Assembly: GCA_965249595.1 (NCBI GenBank)
Contig: OZ252242.1
Span: 186,001 to 250,000 of the forward strand
Source of the DNA: VXNJ01 sp965249595
GTDB lineage: Bacteria; Chloroflexota; UBA11872; VXNJ01
DNA length: 64,000 bases
Direction of reading: 5' to 3'
Part shown: one piece after another, positions 35,667-43,395 of the stretch
How the letters are laid out: each line of letters opens with the position of its first letter
How positions within the stretch are numbered: position 1 is the stretch's first letter
The notes under the pieces: model-generated
The model's input: the letters and a program-made list of their open reading frames with translations, nothing else
What the model was told of the DNA's origin: nothing
The model's database searches: none
Translations under genes and position numbers: made by a program

Positions 35667-36229
35667 CGTCTCCGATGCAATCAGAGTTTGCCCTTGCCCA
35701 GCTTAGGGCCAGAGTCCTATCCCAGTTGCCTGACGGTTGCGGCGTGATCTTGATTGCCGCGCCCGGAAAACAAGCCGATGCTTCGGTTGTAGCCGTCAGA
35801 TTAGCCAATGCGATAGCTGACTCGGGGCGGCCGGCGCTGCTGGTCGAGGCTGCCTCGATCCCCACCGGCTTAGATGACTCGGCCGGGGTTGGAATCGAAA
35901 GCCTGGCTCACGCCCTCCAATCGAATGCTCCCGCGCCGGCGCCCGGCGAATTGGCGATATACGGCGGCCCGCTAGATTCCGGCCAAATCGCAGGTCCGAC
36001 GCTTCAGAGCTTTTTGCGCGCCGCCGCCGGCGCCGCCGCAGTTGTCCTGCTCACAAGCCAAATGGCCGGTTCGGCTGATGCGCTGGCCCTTGCTCCCTGC
36101 GCCGATTTGACCCTGCTGGCAGTCTGTGACGGGCAAAGCCGCCGCCGCCAGTACAGCGAGGCGGTCAACACCCTCACCGCTGCCGGATTGGCCCCGCTAG
36201 GGATGGTGGCGGCACCGGCGACCCAGTAG
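35663..36229 (+). CDS. Degenerate BY-kinase-like (CpsD) protein without a P-loop
   Basis: A 188-residue protein overlapping the Wzz-like gene as TTGA. The fold outline of a bacterial tyrosine kinase/MinD-like ATPase is recognisable (GVILIAAPG, then VAVRLANAIADSGRPALLVEA). The Walker A is replaced by APGKQADAS (33-41) with no GK[ST], Walker A' has Glu where Asp is expected, and the Walker B strand ends VVLLTSQM without Asp. The Tyr-rich tail of BY-kinases is also missing. It probably cannot bind or hydrolyse ATP and may serve as a structural partner of the co-polymerase. Confidence 0.65.
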   Translation: MTSPMQSEFALAQLRARVLSQLPDGCGVILIAAPGKQADASVVAVRLANAIADSGRPALLVEAASIPTGLDDSAGVGIESLAHALQSNAPAPAPGELAIYGGPLDSGQIAGPTLQSFLRAAAGAAAVVLLTSQMAGSADALALAPCADLTLLAVCDGQSRRRQYSEAVNTLTAAGLAPLGMVAAPATQ

Positions 36230-36264
36230 GGTCGACCTACGGCAGAGTCAGTCGGAGAAAGGCC

Positions 36265-37104
36265 TTAACAGCGGGCCAATTTGTATAGCTTGCTGTCGGC
36301 CTGGACCTCGACAACATAGAGATTGCCGCTGGCATCGAGCCAGATCCCGTGCGGTGCCCGCGGGTCGGGCAGGCCGAACCGTTCAACGATCTTGCCGTCC
36401 AGATCAACGACGGAGAGGTAACCGCCAAGCTCACAGACGTATACCAGGTCGCCCTCGGTTACAAAGTCGCCCGGACGGGCAAACCCGGTCCAGGATTCAA
36501 GATGATTGCCGTCGGCATCAAATATCTCCACTCGGTTGTTTTCGCGATCGGCCACCCAGACCCGGCCGCGCAGATCATAGTGGACGGAATGCGGCAGGTT
36601 GAATTGGCCCGGGCCGTCACCACGACCGCCCCAGGTCTTAATCAGCGAGTAGTCGGGCGCGAGGTGGTGAATGTGGCTGTTGCCATAGCCATCTGAGACA
36701 TAAAAGCCGGCATCGCCAGCCAATGCGATGTCGGTGGGTTCGTTAAACGGCATTCCGTCGCTGGCCCCTGGCTGACCTTCGTTGCCGATGTGGTCAAGGA
36801 TCTCTCCCTGTTCATTGCAGATCCAGATCACGTGCGCCTTCTGGTCGGTAAGCCAGAGACGATCATCAGCATCAACCCAAACTGCATGGGCGTGCTTGAA
36901 TCGAGGATCGTCCCATGTTTCGAGCAACTCGCCGGAATCGCCGTCAAAGACGACCATCGGGAAGTCGCCGCGGTTGTAGATATAGACCCGGTTGGAACTG
37001 GTGACCCCGACCCCGCCTATCCAGCCAAGGTTTAGGTCTGCCGGTCGCTTGGGCCATCCGTCGACCAGTTCAAATCTAAAGTTCCCGCTGCCCATCTTCA
37101 TCAC
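36265..37104 (-). CDS. NHL-repeat beta-propeller protein
   Basis: About 279 residues forming a six-bladed propeller of NHL/peptidyl-amidating-lyase-like repeats, such as HAHAVWVDADDRLWLTDQKAHVI, FNEPTDIALAGDAGFYVSDGYGN, FNLPHSVHYDLRGRVWVADRENN and APHGIWLDASGNLYVVEV. There is no signal peptide, so it is cytoplasmic as read. His and Asp residues at blade tops could bind metal, as in lactonases or lyases. The function is unknown, and it may act on the substrates of the nearby enolase-superfamily and molybdenum enzymes. Confidence 0.87.
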   Translation of the reverse strand: MMKMGSGNFRFELVDGWPKRPADLNLGWIGGVGVTSSNRVYIYNRGDFPMVVFDGDSGELLETWDDPRFKHAHAVWVDADDRLWLTDQKAHVIWICNEQGEILDHIGNEGQPGASDGMPFNEPTDIALAGDAGFYVSDGYGNSHIHHLAPDYSLIKTWGGRGDGPGQFNLPHSVHYDLRGRVWVADRENNRVEIFDADGNHLESWTGFARPGDFVTEGDLVYVCELGGYLSVVDLDGKIVERFGLPDPRAPHGIWLDASGNLYVVEVQADSKLYKLARC

Positions 37105-38132
37105 GTCTAACCCGCCTCGTGGTCGTCAAATTGCCAATTCACCGCCGCCGGGGGCGCCGAGTTGCTCCCTTGCGGCAGCGGTTGACCCGTTCAATTTTGG
37201 ACTCATGCATGTTTACCGTCGGTAATTTGAGTGCGGCGGAACGCAAAGGGGCTATCTTTGATCCCGAAACCGGCGCGGAGCTCATTGACGACTCATAGTG
37301 CGCTGAGGACGGCGGTGACGACTTCACCGTAACCGCCGCCGATCTGTTCGCCCGACAACCCGTTGCTCGACTGGCTAGAGCGGCGCGTTGTGCGTGGTCA
37401 CCGAGATCCTTCAAAGGGGCTAAAGAGACTCCGAACGCCGTCACCCTATATCGGAATCGATTCAGGCTCAGAAGGAGAGTTCAACGTAGAAACAGGCGCA
37501 CCCCATTTGGCACGTGCGCGCCGTCATGCCCATATTTGTCCAGTGGTGAGAGGACTCGTCGGTAGACCCAAGGTAGGATCACCCTTCCCACACTCCTGCC
37601 AGGGCGAGCGTCGGTTCGATGGGGCCACGCATGCTGCCGGCGGTTCCCTGGGTCACGGCACAAAGCACTGCGCCTCGGGCCAGCACCATTTGGATCGACA
37701 CCGCCCAGCGAAAACTTCGCGATACAGTATGTGTAGGCTCCCCGGCGACACCCGATCGCAAACCAATACCGTCGCCGAAGACTCCAGTGTCCCGTTTCGA
37801 TCCTTGCAGCCGAGATTGCGCAGCAGGAAATCAAATTCCCGGTCGGGTTTTGAGGCGACTCGCTGCCAATCGGACGCCCAGGACCCGGAAAATCTTCCCT
37901 TAAGTACCGGGGTCGGAAATCTCTTCCGACCGCGCAGCCGGGACATGCGAGTTTGATCTGATCCAAATGCTCTGGGCGCGTGCCTGGAAATGCGATTTCC
38001 TCGTGTTGCCGCGGGCGATGATCAAGGCGCAGTGGCGGCCGGGCTGCGGGCTAACCGGCTGCCCGAAGTTAGGATCGGGTTCGAGGCGCACGGGCTGCAA
38101 AATTGCATTCCAGAGCGACGGCGGGGGAGCCG
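37105..38132. other. Gene-poor 1-kb stretch, possibly decayed coding sequence
   Basis: No frame here gives a convincing complete protein. One short plus-strand reading from ATG 37210 (29 codons, containing AERKGAIFDPETGAELID) looks protein-like. It ends in TAG and continues in frame as AEDGGDDFTVTAADLFA, which suggests a broken gene. The overlapping long frames on both strands from 37363 to 37966 have atypical composition (rich in Arg, Cys, Ser) and no motif. Read as an eroded intergenic region of the accessory island. Confidence 0.45.
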
Positions 38133-39272
38133 ATGAAGGTCACTGGGGTCAAGACGATGGTCGTCGAGGCCGAACCGCCCTACATCGGCGGCAAATATTT
38201 CCTCTTCCTCGAACTCCAGACCGACGAAGGTATCGCTGGTATCGGTGAGCGCATCGCCGGCAGTGCCTACTCCAACAACCCCGGCGATCTCAAATCGCAA
38301 GTCAGCCTGATCGAGGAGTTTGTAGGTCAGTTCGTGCTCGGCCAGAACCCGCTCAACATCGAGTTGATCTGGGACCGCATGTACGGCACTCGCCACGATT
38401 TGCGCCATCCCGGCCTATTTTCAACGCCTGTGATCAGCGCGATCGACATGGCCCTGTGGGACATCGCCGGCAAGGCTGCGAACCAGCCAATCTACAACCT
38501 GCTAGGTGGCCGCTATCACGAGCAGTTGCGCGCCTACGCCTACATGCCCAACACCGGTTTTGATGAGCACCCCGAGAAGGCCGGCGAAGTCGCCGCCCAA
38601 CTCCTGGCCGAGGGAAATTCGGCCTGCAAGATCGATCCCTTCATGCCCCTTCACCCCATTCGCGACATCTCGCTAGCGGAGATCGAGCACGCGGCCAAGA
38701 TCTTTGAGAGCATCCGCAACGCGGTCGGCAGCCAGCTGGAGGTCGGCATCGGGACCCACGGTCAGATGCCGACATACAGCGCAATCCGCGTGGCCAATTA
38801 CCTGGAACCATACCACCCGTTCTGGTTCGAGGAGCCGGTGATGCCGGAGAAAGTCGAGGAAATGGCCCGCGTCGCCGCCCACACATGCATCCCGATCGCG
38901 ACCGGCGAGCGCCTGGTCACCAAGTACGAGTTCGCGCGCGTGCTCGAGCAACAGGCAGCCCAGATCATCCAGCTCGACGTCGGTCAGTGCGGAGGCATAA
39001 CCGAGGCGAAGAAGATCGCGGGCATGGCTGAGGCGCATTACGCGATGATCGCCCCGCACATGTACTGCGGGCCGGTGGCTGCGGCTGCCGCGATCCAGAT
39101 CGATACCTGCTCGCCGAATTTCCTGATTCAGGAAGCCAACCAGGGGCCGCTGCACAAAACGATCTTCAAGGAGCCGCTGGTGGTGGAGAACGGGGTCATC
39201 ATTCCGCCCACCGGCCCCGGCCTGGGAGTCGAGTTCGACGAGGATGTGCTCCGGGCACACCTAGTGGCCTAG
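38133..39272 (+). CDS. Mandelate racemase/muconate lactonizing-type enolase-superfamily protein
   Basis: A 379-residue protein of the galactonate-dehydratase-like branch. The capping domain is followed by a barrel with K166-x-D168 (CKIDPF), FEEPV (E234), TGER (E259), an Asp in IIQLDVGQCGGITEA, and APH (H309). At the first metal-ligand position, where family members have Asp (as in VDFHGR), it reads V-G-I-G-T-H-G with Gly207. Expected chemistry is alpha-proton abstraction from a sugar acid and dehydration, but metal binding may be altered. The start is ATG 38133 after GGGGGAG, not the upstream TTG. It precedes the molybdenum hydroxylase genes. Confidence 0.9.
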   Translation: MKVTGVKTMVVEAEPPYIGGKYFLFLELQTDEGIAGIGERIAGSAYSNNPGDLKSQVSLIEEFVGQFVLGQNPLNIELIWDRMYGTRHDLRHPGLFSTPVISAIDMALWDIAGKAANQPIYNLLGGRYHEQLRAYAYMPNTGFDEHPEKAGEVAAQLLAEGNSACKIDPFMPLHPIRDISLAEIEHAAKIFESIRNAVGSQLEVGIGTHGQMPTYSAIRVANYLEPYHPFWFEEPVMPEKVEEMARVAAHTCIPIATGERLVTKYEFARVLEQQAAQIIQLDVGQCGGITEAKKIAGMAEAHYAMIAPHMYCGPVAAAAAIQIDTCSPNFLIQEANQGPLHKTIFKEPLVVENGVIIPPTGPGLGVEFDEDVLRAHLVA

Positions 39273-39776
39273 GCGGTTTGCGCCTGGCGGCGCCCCATGG
39301 CCGAGGGACTTTGTATTGCACCGACGCCGGCCCGGTCTCAAATCCTCTGATCATTCGTCCAACCGCACCGCCGATGGGTGGCGGGGCGCCCGCCCACGAC
39401 AGTCTGGCGAGCACCACCCCGCCGGCAGCGGCCGGTACCGTTCCGGTTCAGCGTCCACTGCCAGGTGGCCGAACGCTTGTTCGCCATGCTCGAGGTCTTT
39501 GCCGAAGACATGTCTGGGGGCGAAGGCTTTCCGCCACCTCGGGCGGCAGTGCCGCTGATACTTGGTCCTAAATGATTGGTGGCAACTGGCGAAAGGCATG
39601 ACGTGACGAAATCCGCAGCGCGCGGCGGTTTCGATTACCTGGTTCTGCCACGCGATTACGACGCACTGGCGCCGGTCGTGCTTACGAGCAAGCTACCGAT
39701 TTCAGTCGTCATCCGCGGCTGTGATTTCTGGCCCCGGCATGCCCGTTTTCGCTGACGATAAAGACCCAAGGGCACG
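39273..39776. other. 500-base stretch without a convincing gene
   Basis: Between the enolase-superfamily gene and the first CoxL gene. The only protein-like reading is a short frame from GTG 39603 to a TGA near 39755 (about 50 residues, containing GGFDYLVLPRDYDALAPVV), unrecognised and without a ribosome binding site. No promoter or hairpin stands out. Confidence 0.4.
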
Positions 39777-42167
39777 GTGACGGCCGCTGCCGGCGGGGTG
39801 GTGCTCCCCAAACTTCTGGGGGCGCGCGTGAAACGTCGCGAGGACCCGCGCTTAATCCAGGGCCAGGCGACTTACGTCGACGATCTCAAGCTCCCGGGCA
39901 TGTTGCATGCCGCGTTCAAGCGCTCGGATATCGCCCACGGGATCATTTCCAATATCGACACCGGCGCGGCCTCATCGATCGAGGGAGTCGAGTTGGTGAT
40001 GACAGGCGCCCAGCTGGCCGAACACATCGGCCCGATGCCCAGGGTGACAGCCTTTCGGGCACCGGACCAACCACCCGTGGCCATCGACCGGGTGCGCTAC
40101 GTAGGCGAGCCTGTGGCCGTGGTGGTGGCAACCGATCGCTACGTCGCCCGCGACGCCGTCGACGCCATCTTGGTGGAGTACTCAGAACTCCCGGCCGTGG
40201 TTGATCCGGAGCATGCAGTGTCCGGTGATGCGGCCACCCTACACGAAGGCTTTGACCGCAACATCGCGGTTGAGATCCGCAGCGGCGGCACCGCGGTCGA
40301 TCCTGCAACCACCCTTCCCTCCGCCGAGAGCACCCTCGAGAACGCCTTTGCCCGGGCCGATGTAATCGTCAGGCAGAAGATGCTTAACCAGCGTCTTGCC
40401 CCCAACGCGACCGAGCCCCGCGGGGTCGTCGCGCGGTTCGAGCACGGAACCAATTACCTGACCATCTGGAGCTCCACCCAGACCCCGCATCTGTTGCGCC
40501 AAATGGTGGCCAGGGTGCTGGGGCTCGGAGAACATCAGGTAAGGGCCATTGCCCCGGAGGTTGGGGGCGGATTCGGGGCCAAGAAGATCTACGGTGAGGA
40601 CTACGTGATCGCCGCGCTGGCGAGGATTGCCCGGGCCCCGACCAAGTGGATCGAGGACCGCACCGAGGCCTTCCTGGCCACCTCCCACGGTCGCGATATA
40701 CACGGCGACATCGAGATCGCCGCCCAGCGCGACGGCAAGATTCTGGCTCTGCGGGCCAAACTCGTCGCCGACATCGGCGCCTACCAGGCGCTGCTGACCG
40801 CGGGAATCCCCACCAACGCCGGGCGGATGATCAACGGCGTCTATTCGATTCCCATCATCTGGCACCAATTGACCGAGGTGTACACCAACAAGACCCCCAC
40901 CGACGCCTACCGCGGCGCCGGCCGACCCGAGGGCATCTATTTCCTGGAACGCTCCATCGACATCTTGGCCCACGAACTGGGCCTTGATCCGGCTGAAATC
41001 CGACGCCGCAATTTCATCCCCGCCGACCAGTTCCCCTACAAGACCGCGACCGGCCTTCTCTACGATTCCGGCGACTATGCCCCGACCCTCGATCGAGCGC
41101 TCGCCATCGCCGACTGGGAGGGGCTGCTTGCCAAACGCGATGCCGCCCGCGCCGAAGGCCGAATAATCGGCGTGGGTATTTCGTTCTACGTCGAGATCTG
41201 CGGCCGCGGCCCATCGACCAAAGGCGGGACCGGCGGCTGGGAACACTCGGCGGTGACGATCGAGCGCGGCGGGACGATTACCGCCACCACCGGAACCACC
41301 TCCCACGGCCAGGGTCACGAGACTACTTTCGCTCAGATGCTGGCCGACCACTTCTCGATTCCGATGCAGGACGTGACCATCCTGCACGGCGATACCGGCG
41401 TGGTAAAGCAGGGCGTAGGCACTTTCGGGAGCCGCTCGCAGGCCGTTGGCGGACCCGCGCTGTTGGCGGCGGCAGCCAAGGCCGGCGCAAAGATGAAGAG
41501 GTTCGCAGCCGCCCTCATGGCCGATGACGAGATCGACCCCGAGGATTTGGAATTTGCCCACGGACGCATCCACGTCGCCGGTCGACCCGAAATCTCGCTC
41601 TCGTTTGCCGAAGTCGCCGACTTCGCCTACATTCCGGTGCCGTTGCCGCCGGGGCTGGAGCCCGGCCTCTCGGAAGAGGCGTTTTTTGAGCCCGCGAACA
41701 ACACATACCCATTTGGGTGCCACATTTCGATGGTTGAGATAGACCGCGAGACCGGCCAGCCCAGTCTGCTCAAGCTGATCGCGGTCGACGACTGCGGCAA
41801 CGTCATTAACCCCCTCATAGTCGATGGCCAGGTCCACGGCGGACTGGCCCAGGGCATCGGGCAGGCGTTGTGCGAGGAAGTTCTCTTCGACCAACACGGG
41901 CAACCGCTGACGGCCAGCTTCATGGACTACGTGATGCCGCGGGCGGCTGATCTTCCGGTGTTTGAGCTGGATCGTACCGTCACCCCCACTCCCTTGAACC
42001 CGCTGGGGGCCAAGGGCGTGGGCGAGGCAGGCACGATCGGCGCCGCGCCTTGTTTGATGAACGCCGCTGTCGACGCGCTTTCCCCGCTCGGGGTCAAGCA
42101 CATCGACATGCCGCTGCGCCCTGAACGGTTGTGGCGACTGATCCAGCAGGGCCGGCGCGGCCCTTGA
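39777..42167 (+). CDS. CoxL-type molybdopterin-binding large subunit, copy 1
   Basis: A 796-residue xanthine-dehydrogenase/aerobic-CO-dehydrogenase large subunit. It opens LLGARVKRREDPRLIQGQATYVDDLKLPGM and has EVGGGFGAK, the active-site loop DAYRGAGRPEG (~375-385), and the catalytic Glu in GVGEAGTIG. The loop AYRGAGR is the form II/other-hydroxylase type and not the AYxCSFR loop of true form I CO dehydrogenase, so CO oxidation should not be assumed. Same length and layout as copy 2 at 43392-45782. Start GTG. It lies 270 bases before coxG. Confidence 0.92.
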   Translation: MTAAAGGVVLPKLLGARVKRREDPRLIQGQATYVDDLKLPGMLHAAFKRSDIAHGIISNIDTGAASSIEGVELVMTGAQLAEHIGPMPRVTAFRAPDQPPVAIDRVRYVGEPVAVVVATDRYVARDAVDAILVEYSELPAVVDPEHAVSGDAATLHEGFDRNIAVEIRSGGTAVDPATTLPSAESTLENAFARADVIVRQKMLNQRLAPNATEPRGVVARFEHGTNYLTIWSSTQTPHLLRQMVARVLGLGEHQVRAIAPEVGGGFGAKKIYGEDYVIAALARIARAPTKWIEDRTEAFLATSHGRDIHGDIEIAAQRDGKILALRAKLVADIGAYQALLTAGIPTNAGRMINGVYSIPIIWHQLTEVYTNKTPTDAYRGAGRPEGIYFLERSIDILAHELGLDPAEIRRRNFIPADQFPYKTATGLLYDSGDYAPTLDRALAIADWEGLLAKRDAARAEGRIIGVGISFYVEICGRGPSTKGGTGGWEHSAVTIERGGTITATTGTTSHGQGHETTFAQMLADHFSIPMQDVTILHGDTGVVKQGVGTFGSRSQAVGGPALLAAAAKAGAKMKRFAAALMADDEIDPEDLEFAHGRIHVAGRPEISLSFAEVADFAYIPVPLPPGLEPGLSEEAFFEPANNTYPFGCHISMVEIDRETGQPSLLKLIAVDDCGNVINPLIVDGQVHGGLAQGIGQALCEEVLFDQHGQPLTASFMDYVMPRAADLPVFELDRTVTPTPLNPLGAKGVGEAGTIGAAPCLMNAAVDALSPLGVKHIDMPLRPERLWRLIQQGRRGP

Positions 42168-42436
42168 CCTGGAATTGTTGAACCGGTATCTTCCGGTCCC
42201 ACGGAGCGGGTCTTGATTGATGGCCAGCAAAGTTGCTAACCGGCGTGCAAAGACATCGCCGTAAAACGTGAAATCGGCTCGGATAGAATCGGGCGGCTCG
42301 GTCCAAAACCAATAGTTCGATCCGCTTGCCGGAAGGGTGTAAATCCCCCTGTTTCGGCAAAAAGCATCCGAAGGCGTTGGTTTGGGCGGCACCTGGCTGA
42401 GCTGGCGTTGACCGTGCCGGCAGGAGGGGATTCGAG

Positions 42437-42883
42437 GTGGAGATAACCGGTGAACACCGATTTGCCGGACCGCGACCATTGCTTTATCGGATGCTTTTGG
42501 ATCCAGAAGTGCTGGCCGCCACGCTGCCCGGGGTGGAGAGCTTTGATTTAGTTGACCCCGACACCTATGAGTCCAGCATGCGGGTGGGAATTGCCGCTGT
42601 ACGCGGCACCTACCAGGGGCGTGTGGAGGTCCTTGAGCGGGTTCCGAACGAGTCATTCCGGCTTCGCATCGAAGGCGCCGGTCGGCCCGGTGGCGGTACC
42701 GCCGACGCGCGCATTCAGCTGGAGGAATCCGGCGCCGAAACCGTCATGCGTTACCGGGCCGAGGTGCGCGCAAGGGGCACCATTGCTCGCCTTGGCAACC
42801 GCCTGATGGGCGGGGCCGCCCGATTGTTGATCGGGCAGTTCTGCAAGGAAATCGAACAAAGAATTGAGAAAAGCGCCGCTTAG
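42437..42883 (+). CDS. CoxG-like SRPBCC protein (CO dehydrogenase subunit G family)
   Basis: A 148-residue START/SRPBCC-fold protein opening EITGEHRFAGPRPLLYRMLLDPEVLAATLPG, which is the CoxG family signature. GTG start with AGGAGGGG upstream. CoxG proteins attach molybdenum hydroxylases to the inner membrane through a C-terminal helix. This one is short and lacks an obvious membrane anchor at its end, so a maturation role is an alternative. It starts the compact block coxG-coxS-coxL2-coxM. Confidence 0.88.
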   Translation: MEITGEHRFAGPRPLLYRMLLDPEVLAATLPGVESFDLVDPDTYESSMRVGIAAVRGTYQGRVEVLERVPNESFRLRIEGAGRPGGGTADARIQLEESGAETVMRYRAEVRARGTIARLGNRLMGGAARLLIGQFCKEIEQRIEKSAA

Positions 42884-42915
42884 GCGGCACTGACACCGGC
42901 GACAAGGAGGTCGTA

Positions 42916-43395
42916 ATGTCTGATCCGGTTCCTATCTCCGTCCGCGTCAATGGAATAGTGCGGAAAGCCGCGGTCGAGCCGCGCTTGCTGCTGGCGTATT
43001 TCCTGCGCGAAGACCTCAACCTAACCGGCACCCATTTGGGCTGCGATACCAGCCAGTGCGGGGCCTGTACGGTACTGGTCGACGGGCAAAGCGTTAAGTC
43101 GTGCACGGCTTTTGCGGTCCAGGCCGACGGCGCCGAAGTAACCACTATTGAGGGCCTGGCCCAGAACGGCAAATTGCACGCCCTTCAGGACGGATTCTGG
43201 GAAGAGCACGGCCTGCAGTGCGGCTACTGCACCCCCGGCATGATCATCTCGGCGCTTGATCTGCTGCAGAACAACCCCGACCCCAGCGACGCCGAGATCC
43301 GGGCCGGTATCTCCGGCAACTTCTGTCGCTGCACCGGCTACCAGCACATTGTCAATTCGATCCGACACGCGGCCGAAAGGATGGCCAACCAATGA
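42916..43395 (+). CDS. CoxS-type 2x[2Fe-2S] small subunit
   Basis: A 159-residue ferredoxin-like subunit. The plant-type [2Fe-2S] site is in GCDTSQCGACTVLVDGQSVKSC. The second cluster domain has CGYCTPGMIIS and FCRCTGYQ, so all eight Cys are present. GGAGG precedes the ATG. It passes electrons from the molybdenum site to FAD. Its stop overlaps the coxL2 start as ATGA. There is only one CoxS for two CoxL genes. Confidence 0.95.
   Translation: MSDPVPISVRVNGIVRKAAVEPRLLLAYFLREDLNLTGTHLGCDTSQCGACTVLVDGQSVKSCTAFAVQADGAEVTTIEGLAQNGKLHALQDGFWEEHGLQCGYCTPGMIISALDLLQNNPDPSDAEIRAGISGNFCRCTGYQHIVNSIRHAAERMANQ

Noticed and set aside
40239..42656. An 805-codon open frame on the minus strand across the first CoxL gene
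   Set aside because: It is antisense to a clear CoxL gene whose motifs are intact. It is Gly/Val/Arg/Asp-rich with no motifs, which is the usual shadow of a GC-rich gene.
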